From positions 1,488,001-1,552,000 of the forward strand of contig JAHYIO010000006.1 of assembly GCA_020543525.1 (NCBI GenBank): DNA of 64,000 nucleotides. Direction: 5' to 3'. A program made the position numbers and the translations under genes. Under the pieces are notes generated by a model, which worked only from the letters and a program-made list of their open reading frames with translations, ran no database searches and had not been told where the DNA came from. Numbering within the stretch: position 1 is the stretch's first letter; each line of letters opens with the position of its first letter. The DNA is from Coriolopsis trogii. Its lineage: Eukaryota > Basidiomycota > Agaricomycetes > Polyporales > Polyporaceae. Positions 50,910 to 61,985 of the stretch are shown here, piece by piece.

Positions 50910-52360
50910 TCCCCTCTCCATTGCATTCGTAAGACTAAGGACGCGTTCTGAAGGAGTCTGAGTACGACGGCAGCACCGTGTACGTGGCTGAGCGGCCGAG
51001 ATAAGCAGTCTGACAGTGGCTCGATGTCGATTCCCACTGTTCGCGTCCGGGCTTCTACCGTTCCGTGATGCCAACGGGCTTCGTAACTTGCTGCGTTGCC
51101 AAGGTGTGAGCGACCTTGTGTGTGTGCGAATGATATGCAACACATTCATATTGCGTGGTGTCATACATATGCCCTCACGCTGCCGTATATCGAGTTTTGG
51201 GCTATTATGATGTTTTGGTGTGCTACTGTATCCGGGCAAGCCGAGTGGTGACGCATTGACGACTCGGAGCCGGAGAGAAGCGTGGTGAGCCTGAGGGCGA
51301 CGTGCTGCGAATGGGGTGGCTCAGTTCGCAAACATGGGTAGGTAGCCAGAGGGTGCTTTACTGTTCAGCCCATAGACATGTTTGGATGGATGATGTACCG
51401 AGCCAGGCAATCGAGAGACCAACTCAATGTCGGTCGTTCGGATTTGTCCGAAACGGGCGCTGCATGATGCGTACTCTTGCACAGGCAGCGGAGCTCCCGC
51501 CAAGTTGCCACTGCTTCAACTGGTGGTTGAGCATTCAAGATTTGAGCCTTCTAGGCGCCCGAGACTATGTGGTCGCCAACGCACATGATCCTTGAGGTGA
51601 GTCGTATGCCTCCACTTTACGCGTCTTCCTCTCGTTCTGGGCATCCTCGCTAGGAAGTTATTACGACGCTGCCATCCGACTCGGAATCGTGCCCGCACTA
51701 GCTTGCCATTCAGTCGTCAGTACAGTGCAGTACACCTTCGCGTCTACGTAGTCTGGCCTGTTAGTGCAGGCAACATGCATCATACGATTCTACGCAACCA
51801 CGGCCCGAAGAATGAGGAAACCTCCTTAATCTCAAGATTGTCCACTGGCTGCTGGTACTCACCAGGACCTCACCCAATGCCATGGATGCGCCAGGAATGT
51901 TCCGAGAGCGACATCCCCCGGCGACCGAAGCGATCTGAGGTATATCCACACAGGATAGAAGGCATGTCGCGTCCTATAGCCGAGTGGGTCTTGTTAGTCT
52001 GGTCTAACTGCCCCCAGTCCAAATAGAAGCGTACCAGGTTGTGGAGAATTTCGTGCCCATGGGGGATCTATCCGGAAACACGGATTCCTGAAGCAAACAC
52101 ACATGGGCTATCCGGCGGTGGATAGCGAAGCCGTTCTGAACACACAGTAACATTAGGAGCCTCATATTTTGTCTTACGCTAGTGAAAGTTGCCACCCGAG
52201 GGAGATGGGGATGTTGGCGGCCAGACGAAGAGAAAACGAGTGGAAGGGCGCCAATCATGCTATGGTAAATTCGGGAAGCGGTTGTTTGAATCGGAGGCTG
52301 CTACCAAACAAAGACCCGGGACACCGCGCGCATATGAATCAGGCGCGTCAGTCCATGCGA
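50910..52360. repeat. Upstream block of copy 3, counterpart of 47142-48600, and MAM33 5' flank
   Basis: Collinear with the block upstream of copy 2 until about 52090. The last 250 bases before MAM33 are its own promoter region; the 5' part of MAM33 has a relic at 44490. No coding region is seen. Confidence 0.6.
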
Positions 52361-52401
52361 GTTTCTCCAGCTCACACTCACCTTCTCCTCCTACCTCCAT
52401 C

Positions 52402-53579
52402 ATGTCTGCTTTCCGTGCTCTCCGTCAGCTTTCCCTTGCCTCTTCGCGTTCGCTTGCTGGTCGTGCGGCGCCGCGGTCGGCTGCGCGCGCTGTTTTGGCT
52501 GCTCGTGTTGCGCCTCTGTCGGCCTCGAGAGCTTTCTCCGTATCCGCGCTCAGGTCCAGCGAGGGTGCTTGTACGTGGCACTAAATTTTCTTCTAGCGCT
52601 TCTAGATGCTTAGACCTGACTTTGTGGATGCAGCTGATGTTGCGCTGTCGCAACGCCTCGCGGAAGAGCTCAAGTATGAGACGGAGGCCGCTGCTGCTGA
52701 GGAGCCTGAATTCTTGAAGACGTTCAAGTCTCAGGGTACATGGACGGTGAGTCTTCAGTCTCCATATTCCTGTGCATGCGATGGTGCGCTCAAACGGGGC
52801 CCATGGGATGTGTCTAGATCGAGGACACGGCTGGTATGGACGAGGTCACCCTCACCCGCAAATTCGGCAACGAAGAGTACGTCCATAGAGCCCAATCTGC
52901 TCGTTCGCGTTGTCTTATTCTCGGAGCAGCATTCGCGTGATCTTCTCTATTGCCGATATCAACACGGAGCAAGAGGCCGAGTTTGAGGAGGGCGAGGAGC
53001 CCACTGAGGAGGGTTCTGAGGACGCTGACGCACCTCTCCACGCCTACCCCATCCGGTGCTCGATCTCCTTCACCAAGGTACGCCGTGCCACACTACCTCG
53101 CATTGCTATCCCGACGTTGACGCATGGTTATGGTGTAGACATCCGCTCCTGGTGCGCTGACGATTGACGCTATGTGCCAAGAAGGCGCATTCGTCATCGA
53201 CAACATCTCCTACTACAATGACGCGAAGACTGGTACGGAGCTCACCGCGGAGGCTGACTGGAAGCGGAGGGGTTACTACCTCGGACCTCAGGTATGTGTC
53301 GACGTCATTCATGTGTATGCTGGAGAGGCTAATCCTGGCTTCGCCATTCACGCAGTTCGATACTCTGGACATTTCGCTCCAGGACGAATTCGACAAGTTC
53401 CTGCAGGAACGCGGGATCAACCAGACGCTCGGTTACTTCATCCCTGAATACGCTGAGCACAAGGAGCAGAAGGTTAGTCGCAAACCGGCCTTCGCGACTG
53501 GTCCAGTATCTGACCTCGTTATGTCGCGCAGGAGTACATCAGCTGGCTCAAGAATGTCAAGGGATTCGTTGAGGCGTAA
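52402..53579 (+). CDS. MAM33: Mitochondrial acidic matrix protein MAM33 (p32 family)
   Basis: The start at 52402 gives MSAFRALRQLSLASSRSLAG and more Arg/Ala/Ser-rich sequence ending ASRAFSVSALRSS, a typical mitochondrial presequence. The mature part reads DVALSQRLAEELKYETEAAA, EPEFLKTFKSQGTWT, DEVTLTRKFGNE, IRVIFSIADINTEQEAEFEE, ADAPLHAYPIRCSISFTK, PGALTIDAMCQEGAFVIDNI, WKRRGYYLGPQ, FDTLDISLQDEFDKFLQERG and EYISWLKNVKGFVEA. This is the doughnut-shaped p32/gC1qR fold with its acidic loop. In the matrix these proteins assist mitochondrial translation and ribosome assembly. Five or six short introns; about 270 residues, complete. Confidence 0.93.
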
Positions 53580-53794
53580 ACTCATACCGCCTACAGCTAA
53601 TCCATGGCTTCGAGCTAGCACCCTCATGTCTACTTACAGTGTTACATTAGATCGCCCTGCCACGTCTTGCTTCGGCGAGACGTAACAAAAAGTTGCACCT
53701 CATAATGTTACTTACGTACGACAGACTTATGCCTAATACACGCCCTCTTCCACCATGCCATTGACAGTCCTCTCCTTCGCATGTTCACATCCAA

Positions 53795-55627
53795 TCAGCG
53801 CAATGGCGCACTTGCGGTCTCCTCGGCTGGTGGAGATGCATTGTCCTGCGGACGAAGGTTGATTTGGGTCGGAATATATATAACAAGAACGGTCATGTGG
53901 GAAGGAGCGCTCACATCCGTCAAGGCTGGCCGTGCAAGGTGAGTTGAATCGTTGATGTCCGTCCACTGCCATGTATCTATCGCGGCTGTAGGGGAGTACC
54001 GGCAGTCAGAAATCGAACCTGAAGCGCCCTCACACCCTTTTGACACTCTATCCCAGGCCTCACGAGTCTGTAGTCGTATCAAGTGCCGCAACTTACGTTG
54101 CTGGGTGAGCAGGAACAATTTCCCGGTTTTGTGGATGCGCGGGAAGGCATCGACGAGGAACGCGAGCCACTCGTCCCTCCTCTCGATCGTCTTCTCGTAC
54201 ACTTCCACTTGTATCCAGGTCTCGCCTTTGTATCGTGCTTCTGTCTCTGCGCGACTGAGTTCGGAGGCTGCACCGACCGCGGGTTGCGCATGTGTCGTGT
54301 CTTGTGAAGCAGCCGGTGCAGTGCCAGGTGGATCGGGAATTGGGAAGAGCATGTCCTCGATACGGGCTCCGACGGTCGCGATCGTGTCGGCGTAGTCCTT
54401 CCGGGTGAAGTCGGTTGGGAACCAGGGCCAGAGCACGAGCGCACGGCGCTGTGGTGAGGCCGTCGGGTTCCACGAGCGTATAGTGTCGAGCAGCGATGGC
54501 AGGTATTCTTTTGCATCAGGACCGAGCCCCAAGTGAAGGGCCTGGAGAGCGGGTAGATGCGAGAGTGGCAAATTTGGGTGTGGCACAGCTTCCAAGGCGG
54601 GAGAATCATCTGCGGTATCGAGGTTGATTGTCAGGAGCGTGCAATGTGTTGCAGGTGGTATGCCACATGCTGGGGTCAAAGCAGGACGTAACGCACCTTG
54701 GGGAGCCCGTCTGCTTTGTCTCATGACAGGCGGGAACACGATGTTCATCCGCTCGAGAGACGAGGGCAGGTGGGACACAAACGTTTCCAGCTCTTGCCGA
54801 GCGGGCCATCGGTTGGTCATCTGGCGTTGGTTAAGTTAGCCTTGCAGGATCCACATTGGAAGAAAAGATATAATACGACACACTATCAGTTCGCGGAGTT
54901 TGGGCAGGAATTGAGTCCGGGCGGGGGTCGGGACCGCATTGGGGTCCTGCATGAACGTCGGGAGACCGCCGGCGCGAGTCCACGCAAGACCGTCGCACAA
55001 GACAAGTTTCCGCAGGTTGGGCAATGCGTTGAGGACGCGCGCAAACTCCCCAAAGGAGGCAAAAGTAGCTGTTTCGATAGTCATTTCGTTGACGCTACTG
55101 AACGAGGAGAGCATTGACGGGTAGCGAGGATGGAGAGGCAGATGGGGTAGTACATTCTTCTCTGAACCAGCTGAATCTGCACCCTCGGAGCCTGGAACCC
55201 AGCCACCCATGATAATATTCTTGAGATTCGGGAGCCGATTATGCAAGGATCCAGGGAATTGCGCCACGACGCTGTCAGCGCTCTGATTTGCAGGGCCTTG
55301 CAGGACCAGCTGTTCCACATAGGTGCTGAGACGAGGATTATTGGTGAGAACGTCGACAAGACTCCTGAGAGCTTTGGTGTCTCGCAGTGATACGATGTGG
55401 AAGAGCCAATACTGCGCTTGGTCTCGTAAGGCGGTGTGTGTGAGCGCGAGGCTGTGCATGGTCGACAGCGCGGAGTGCGAACGGGTGTAATTCCAGTTCT
55501 GCATGTCAGAGAGGAAGAGGATGTCGATAATATCCAGCATTATCTCGGGCGGGAGTCGAGGTGTCATGGAGAAGGTAAGGGACGTATGGAGATGGGGTTG
55601 AGGGGTTGGAGCGCAAGGAGGGTTCAT
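53795..55627 (-). CDS. F-box-like/leucine-rich hypothetical protein
   Basis: Start at 55627: MNPPCAPTPQPH. A nearby downstream ATG gives MTPRLPPEIMLDIIDILFLS, an F-box-like LPPEI..I...L helix that may be the true start. Leucine-rich segments follow: LRSLVDVLTNNPRLSTYVEQ, LPNLKNIIMGGWVPGSEG, VLNALPNLRKLVLCDGLAW. An intron (about 54825-54892) joins RELI to MTNRWPARQELETFVSHLPS, then LSHLPALQALHLGLG, DKEYL-type loops, ARYKGETWIQVEVYEKTIER and RRDEWLAFLVDAFPRI. F-box-like proteins of this sort are strongly expanded in Agaricomycetes and may act as substrate receptors of SCF ubiquitin ligases. The C-terminal 100 residues after LFLLTQQ look less conserved and may include an unspliced intron. Confidence 0.7.
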
Positions 55628-56558
55628 TTGCTTGCCAGGAATGTGCCCGAGTCGAGCCCTTATATATTTGGAGGCTTCATCACTTCATACTAAAGCTTGA
55701 GGCCTAGGGCAGGGATGTAGGCTGCTTCCATTTTCCCGCCGGTCTCCGAGGTACCAGTGCAGCTGCCAAGTTGCGTCAGCCTACACGTCTCAGCTTACGG
55801 TCCTGACAGGCTGAGACGCTACTACTAATATCCTAGGCATGCGGGCGACGGCGCTGACTCGAGTAACATACCGAGACGTGGAATGATGCATATGAGCACT
55901 ACTTCGCTGCGAGGAGTATGCCATCGGGATCCCATCATACAGCGTAGCAGGCGTGCAACGAGGAGTACAGACAGGATCTCCGTGGAGTGAAGCCGGCGAC
56001 TCGGAGCAGACATAGCGCTGGCAGTGTAGGTTGAGAGCTTGTCGGCCACTGTTTACAATCGGGGCAAAAACGTCCCAGGTTTATGAAAACTCTGGGACTT
56101 TCTTGTCCGCCTCCCGCCCACCGTTTGGTGAACCTGCACCGATTACCTCATTATAGGAGCTCAATGTTGCAACGTTGAAGGAAAAGGTGTATCATAGACT
56201 CGGACCTGTGTGCGCGCATGTCCAAGGGCGTGAGGAACGAGTATGCGAGAGGGCACGATGACGGGAGCTGGAGAGACGCCAGGCGGCGCGAGGCAATCGC
56301 GACGTCGCACGTAGCTGGCCAACCACCATTGCTCGTCTCCAAACCCCATGTGGATCTGACATCGTTTCGACTTGTATCATGCCCCAGGTCTTGGTCTACA
56401 ATGTGAGTACTGATCCCACCATGCATACGCCTCAATATACATGGATGCGTAGCAAGTCCCAGCCCGAACGACCGAGCTTCGGCATGCTTCTGAGAACGGC
56501 CTCAACCTGCCTCTCACAGCTGACCGCCCATGGCACAACATCAGGAAAAAACGACCTG
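55628..56558. other. Intergenic region, start of the gene-poor right arm
   Basis: About 930 bases with no supported exon. Confidence 0.4.
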
Positions 56559-56566
56559 TCTATGGA

Positions 56567-56881
56567 TAGGGAAAAACGCGGGTCTGCCAGACCCGTGCGG
56601 GTTTTGATACCCGTACCCGTACGGGTATGGGTGTGGGTACCTCTCGGCCGACCCGTATGAAAACCCGTACCCGCACGGGTACGGGTTTCATTCCCCCCTC
56701 CAGGCGTTTAAGCCTTTCGTTGGTGAGTTCTGAGGGCATATGTACAGGTCAAACCCGTGAACCCATGGTTGGGTTTTGTACCCGCGAGAAACCCGTACCC
56801 GACCTGTGGGTACGGGTTTTTTGTGGGTACGGGTACGGGTCTTGACCTGGACACCCGCGGGTATACCCGCGCCAGTCCCTA
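56567..56881. mobile_element. Non-autonomous hAT-like miniature element (MITE 2), 315 bp
   Basis: The left end reads TAGGGAAAAACGCGGGT and the right end, reverse-complemented, TAGGGACTGGCGCGGGT. The exact 8-bp direct repeat TCTATGGA flanks it at 56559-56566 and 56882-56889. The interior is dense in ACCCG/CGGGT words in both orientations (56590-56690 and 56760-56875), typical of subterminal transposase-binding repeats. No coding capacity. Confidence 0.85.
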
Positions 56882-56889
56882 TCTATGGA

Positions 56890-58210
56890 GCCCAACATAG
56901 GCTATGTAGCGCCGTTGTGGCCGTAGACAGGTCCCTCTGCTGTGAGCGGCTGTCAGCAGCGCCAGCACTGCATTGTGCTACATAGGCGCTATAGCTCCGG
57001 ATGTAGGGCTACCGTAGTCGCATGTCAAGCCTTCGTAGGCACCTGTCAGGGACTGTAGACTCTCAATGGATGAGCACATTTAATGCTAATCACACAACAG
57101 GCGACAAAATAGCATGAATCCATTGATAATCATTCAATTGCAGTTAAGCGTACAAAAGCGTCCGGTAAGTACTAGCTATAATGAGCAGCCCAGACTATAA
57201 TACTAGTGCGGGCTCTGCTTGCAGCCCCGTTCGGGTTACTAGGCCGCGTTTAGGTTGCATCGAGGAGCGTGGTAGCGGGGACAGATGGACCGCCGGACCT
57301 GCTCCAAAAGAGACATCATGGTGGAGTGAAGACGTAGCAGACTCACCATTGAGTGCATAAGCGACTGAGTTATCTGGGGATAGGTGCGCCACAGAGTACA
57401 AATCGAACTTTCTTCTGCCACGCTTTACAGCAAGACACTTCTGCCAAGGGTGTGTTCTGTGCCATGGATACCAGTGACGTTGGAGTTGCAAGGCTAGAGT
57501 CTTGTACTTGAGGTGACTGGAACAAGAAAAAAAGCTAGCGCACTTGCAACATCTCCAGCCGCTGGAGAGGCGACGACGACCCCATCAAAGCTGGTCCGGG
57601 GAAGTGGCAAGCACGGGATCAGCGTGCCAAAGCAAAGCTTTCCGACAAGCTTGAGTCGTTTCCCGCTGGCGGTAAGAGGACACACACGCAACGCTACCAC
57701 CATGACCTTTGTAAACGATCCAGTGCGCCGGCAACTGTCCAATGAGAGAAGCATGGTAAGACCTCAGGCTAGCACAGGAGACAAGCCTCAGACAGATAGA
57801 CAACCAGAGAGAGGACAGAACCGTCGGCCAGATTTTACAGAGGGGCCAACCGTACTATGAGAGATTACTAGAGGAAGACACCAGCACAAGAGAAGACATC
57901 ACCAGACCAGACAAAGCAGAGATGTGGAGAGACAGGTAGTACGAGGTATACCTAAGCCCTAGAGACAACTATGAGTGCACCATGGGGCGACGCGGGACTT
58001 GTAACTCGCACAGGTCTCGCTGGCAGTGTAGCGCCCATCAGCCACAACTGTACAGCTCATTCCCACGGCTGCCCCTGCAGCTCGTTTGACCTCATGCGCC
58101 CTCCAAGGGTACCAGAAGCTCGTGACAAGCTCATTAGACACTTCTGGATTGCAAACGGCTGCGTTTCGTAGTTGTTTCACATGGCACATAGCTACGGAGT
58201 CTACAGAGAT
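56890..58210. other. Region with no supported gene
   Basis: About 1.3 kb. A 115-codon plus-strand frame at 57513-57860 (starts MTGTRKKASALATSPAAGEA) is basic and low-complexity. I cannot assign it. Confidence 0.35.
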
Positions 58211-58745
58211 CTACAAAGTAAGCCGCGGCGCTACATCGGCTACACCCGTAACATAGCCACCCCTGCGTCTATGTGAGATTCGCTTTTTCCTGATGAAGCA
58301 GCAACTCCACCGCAATAAAAAGCCGAGGACCTGCGCGCTCATCTTCTCGCCACGCAGGAGATCGTTCCTGGTCGCGACATAGACCAGTATCAAGGTGCCT
58401 CTCTTCAGCGAATCCATGTGGGGGCCGGAGATGTTCGAAGCAGATGTCGTCCAACACGGACAGGTCCTCGAGCAAGCGTGGGGCCATCATCTCCACCCGA
58501 CAATGATCTTGCATAGTCCTGTATCCTAGATTTATGTCGCGCACGAGGTTGAGTCGGAGGAAGGGTGCGGCAGGGTGTGCGAGCACGGCGGTCAGGGTAG
58601 GGGTGATATCCGGGAGTGTGGAAAACCTGCGCGGCGCCGCCGGCCCGTCGCGCTCAGGGTCATGCAAGACTGCGTCTGTGCGCGAGTCGGCTAGCGAGTG
58701 CACGGGAAGTTTGAGTTTAATGCCCTTGAGCTTCTTGAGGCCCAT
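58211..58745 (-). pseudogene. Possible decayed F-box/LRR-type gene fragment
   Basis: The minus-strand frame reads MGLKKLKGIKLKLPVHSLAD, then TPTLTAVLAHPAAPFLRLNL, APRLLEDLSVLDDICFEHLR. Close to PPH the protein-like reading shifts to another frame, DSLKRGTLILVYVATRNDLL. The leucine-rich spacing recalls C-terminal parts of fungal F-box proteins. No start exon or closing structure is found. Family assignment is tentative. Confidence 0.3.
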
Positions 58746-59560
58746 GAGTGCATCAGGGAAAACCCAAACCTCATATTAGGGATAACGATGCCTAATTATG
58801 ACTAAAATGGGAAATTAGTTGATTAGCATAATATGGTAGGTCCCCAAATAACAAGTGTGATGAGAAGTCATTAGTCGCACATAAGTGCAGCAATATCATG
58901 TTATTTAGATCTATTTTATCACACATTTATCTGCTCAATCACACATGGGACTGCAGAAACAGGCTAGCATTGTGTTGTACTCAACTACATAGTAACTACT
59001 GTGTGAAAAGCGCACAATCATAGGCACGGAATGCTACACACAGCCGTCTTGAAACCTGATGGTGCGTAGAAAATTAAGGAGAGAAACATCCGACGCAATT
59101 GTTTGGAAAAGGATGCACATAGAGTCTGATTGACATGAATAGCAGCTCACTGAGGCTCTTGCTGCGAAAACATTGACGTAGGCCCAGGACTTCACCGCTG
59201 ACTGAGCTCCAAGTTAACATGTGGCAGCAAAGTCAGGGATAGAACATCACATATATACATGATAGTCTTGGAGAACCGGTGGGGTACTGTACTACACGGC
59301 GAAAACTCAACCTCGTAGATACTACTCACCTAGTTGTCTGCAATACAAATTCCGATCGTCAGCATGTGAGCTAGATAGCATGAAGGCAGACGGAAGCCCC
59401 ACCAAAGAGTGTGCAAGAGAGGATGCATAGAGCCATAGAACACAGCAACTGCTGGGTTCTGTGGAAATATGCAGCCCAATCCTGCAAATCAGTGGGAAGA
59501 GAGCACAGGTGGGAGGTTCTCGAGGATGTGGTGGGCATATCGAGTGGTCCGCTCAACGGA
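58746..59560. other. AT-rich gene-free stretch
   Basis: About 800 bases with visibly lower GC than the left part of the window; no exon or repeat with clear ends recognised. Confidence 0.4.
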
Positions 59561-59629
59561 TTTGGACGCGAAAGGGCGCGTTCGAACGCTGCAGACCGCA
59601 GCTTTCGAATGCGCCCCTTCGCGTTCAAA
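59561..59629. repeat. Fold-back repeat A
   Basis: Left arm about 59561-59593 (GACGCGAAAGGGCGCGTTCG onward) and right arm about 59598-59629 are imperfect reverse complements with only a few bases between, so single strands could form a long hairpin. The arm shares its core with fold-back B. Confidence 0.7.
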
Positions 59630-59724
59630 TTCGATGAGGAACGGCGCCGCTACAATGCGTGATGCTGAGCGCTGACATGGCCAGGCAGCAGCAGGTACAC
59701 TGCATGAACCAGCGGTCGGAATTG

Positions 59725-59790
59725 CGCGCGTAGGGCCCCGTTCAAACGCTGCGGTACGTGGCATTCGAACGAGCCCCTTTGCGCGTAAAT
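59725..59790. repeat. Fold-back repeat B
   Basis: Left arm about 59725-59753 (GGGCCCCGTTCAAACGCTGC) and right arm about 59758-59790 (GCATTCGAACGAGCCCCTTT) are imperfect reverse complements. The words GTTCRAACGCTGC and GCATTCGAA are shared with fold-back A. Confidence 0.65.
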
Positions 59791-60300
59791 CCGCAGTGAT
59801 ATGGCCAAGATATGCTGTTCTTGCTGGACATACCCGGCCTGATGACTGTATGAGGAAAAAGTGGAAAGACAACGTACTTTGGTACCCTAGCTCTCCCAAA
59901 ATATCCCCCATCTATAGCCCCTCATCAAGTCTTCTAACAACAGCTTGAATTGCGGTGATCCATAGGGATTTGAGGCAGTTACTGTGAGATCTTGCCGGAG
60001 GTGAGATTACAGAGATGAGCTTGAAGAGGGAGTAAGCTCAGAGTAATAACAGCCTTAGAGAGATCCAGAATAATGACACAAGCATGAGAGGGTGTATGAG
60101 CATGAATGAGAGGTAGTCTAGAGGGTGAGGTGGAGGTTATAGACAATAGCAGAGCTCCAAAACACATTGGTACTCGGGCTGTGACCCTAACCCAAGGTGG
60201 CCCTGGCCCCCACGCCACATTCCAAGCATGTGTGACACCCAAGACAAGCCTCGAAGGCTGGTCCATAACTGGATAAGACCAGTCAAATATAACCAAAATA

Positions 60301-60350
60301 TAACAGTCATAACCGGTCATGACCAGTCATGACCAGTCATGACCGGTCAT
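60301..60350. repeat. Tandem 10-bp repeat, GACCRGTCAT type
   Basis: Five consecutive 10-base units, the first two diverged, of consensus GACCRGTCAT. The core ATGACCGGTCAT is a perfect palindrome. Confidence 0.8.
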
Positions 60351-60430
60351 CCTCAAATCTTACTCAACAATGACCGGAACCTGACCTATAGCATGACTGC
60401 AACCATTCCGGTCACAGTCAGGTCACACAC

Positions 60431-60496
60431 CGGTCATGTCCGGTCATTTGAACGGTCATGTCCGGTCATTTGAACGGTCATGTCCGGTCATATGAC
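60431..60496. repeat. Tandem 22-bp repeat, three units
   Basis: Three units of 22 bases, each beginning CGGTCATGTCCGGTCAT; the first two are identical and the third differs at its last bases. Each unit carries two copies of the GGTCAT half-site found at 60301-60350. Confidence 0.85.
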
Positions 60497-60939
60497 CTGA
60501 CTTTCAATCACTAGAGACATAGACCCCAGCAGAAAGCAGAGACCGAGCCCAAGCCCACGAGCCGAGCCCAGACAGTCCACAGAGAGTCCACAGAACAAGA
60601 TGCCAGAGAGCAAGGCCCAGATGACAGAGCCGCAGTGAGCAGAGACAGGCAGAGACAGGTGAAGTTCAAGTTCAACATAGTGAGACGCGCAATAAGATGC
60701 ACCTCAGAGAATGCCGCTAGGGCTTAGGGCAGGCTCTGGTGCACTTCACGATCCTCCAGTTGTGAGCACTTACCAAGTCTGCTGCTCGATGCAGTTGAAT
60801 TGTCTCAATTCTCAACTCCGTGACACAAATTCTCGCATCAGATGTATGTATATGGCCTTGATAATGATGAATAGGCATTTTACAAGCACTGTCATGTACT
60901 CCGACAATGATTAGTAGACGTTATATGGCATTATATGTA
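60497..60939. other. Region with no supported gene
   Basis: About 440 bases including a CAGAGA/CACAGA-rich stretch at 60515-60660; no exon seen. Confidence 0.35.
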
Positions 60940-61232
60940 TTAGTGGGTGGACCTCTCTAATGTATCTCTCATTAGGATTTCAGGTTTTTCCTGATGTGCG
61001 TTTCCGACCGCATCCCAGAGAGTCTCAGAAACTGTGGAGCCGTCTGTGGACAAGACCAGTGCGCGTTTAGTCAATGTAAGATCTAGAAACACCGGATACT
61101 CACCTGGAATGGTGTTAGAGTGAGAATGGAGATCTGTTTGCAGATCCAGCATGACAAACACGATGCCTGCTCCAGCCAGTGTCCGCAGAAATGCACACAA
61201 CGATTGAACATTGATGCTCAGAGGGGTTAGTG
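60940..61232 (-). CDS. Fragment of an unrecognised gene with one clear intron
   Basis: Minus-strand exon LLPLTPLSINVQSLCAFLRT, LAGAGIVFVMLDLQTDLHSH, SNTIP joins across a canonical GTGAGT...CACAG intron of 60 nt (about 61046-61105) to DGSTVSETLWDAVGNAHQEK, PEILMRDTLERSTH and a stop. The intron has no stop and a length divisible by three. The sequence just 5' of this exon is repeated in inverted orientation at 61557-61617 and 61984 onward, where a miniature element interrupts it. I do not recognise the family; no start codon is assigned. Confidence 0.4.
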
Positions 61233-61616
61233 GCAGTAGGGCTGCTCAATTCTTGTGGACGCTGGATGTTGGACGTGTTGAGAGACTTTTGATGGGGATG
61301 ATGGACTGAAGTGAGGGCAGCCGGTGGTTCGGCAAGCCTCGTCTTGCTCCTCCCTCTCCTCCTCAAAGCTCTCACAGCAAGCTAAACTGGTCCTGGAATT
61401 ACATAGGAATTCTTCTGTATTCGTGAAATATGGCACTCTAGCCAATGTATGTCTTTCAGGGATATGCATCTTGCGGGAGCTGGTGGGACAGCATTGACAC
61501 CACCGAAAGGGCAAGAGTGCGCGCAGGATGTCGGCTGTTCTCGCTTACACCATTGCGTCCATCAAAGTGCTCTGAACACGTCCAACGTCCAGTGTCCACA
61601 AGAATTGAGCAGCCCT

Positions 61617-61985
61617 AGTAGCCGGGTTGTATCCCCCAGGTTGGGTCAACCTAAGGGATACATCCGGAATGTATCCTCCTCACTCTGCACGAAGAGGGCC
61701 CACCATTCGCACTCTCTCCCCTCCCTCGCTGCGCTCGGGGGGTCCCCCAAGCCGGTCGCGCTCAGGCGGGCACGCTAAAGCCTCGTTCGCACTATATTTC
61801 AGACTGGCTCACCTTTGGGGGGACAGGGGCGCCCAACCCTAACCTAACCCTAACCTAACCCTAACGGCAGCACCACACAGGCCTAAATCTGGGTTTTCCG
61901 CGCCTAACATTACTCAGTTAGGCAGTTTTACACGGGATGTATCCCCTTTAGGTTGACCCAACCTGGGGGATACAACCCGGCTACT
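61617..61985. mobile_element. Miniature inverted-repeat element (MITE 3), about 370 bp
   Basis: Terminal inverted repeats of about 50 bases: the left arm (61617-61665) starts AGTAGCCGGGTTGTATCCCC, and the right arm (61935-61985) is its near-perfect reverse complement, with a 2-base indel near the inner end. Inside each arm GGTTGGGTCAACC is itself a short palindrome. An inverted paralogous sequence at 61222-61290 lacks the element and reads straight through GCAGCCCTACTGCC, giving an empty site. The target duplication is short, TA or CTA. No transposase is encoded. Confidence 0.8.
61835..61865. repeat. Interstitial telomere-like repeat
   Basis: Alternating CCCTAA and CCTAA units (about two and a half 11-base periods), inside MITE 3. 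The fungal telomere unit on this strand would be CCCTAA. Confidence 0.75.

Noticed and set aside
60301..60496. CRISPR-like array
   Set aside because: Units are directly adjacent without unique spacers, and the host is a fungus.
61835..61865. Chromosome end
   Set aside because: The telomere-like tract is short, imperfect and enclosed by both arms of MITE 3, with ordinary sequence on both sides.
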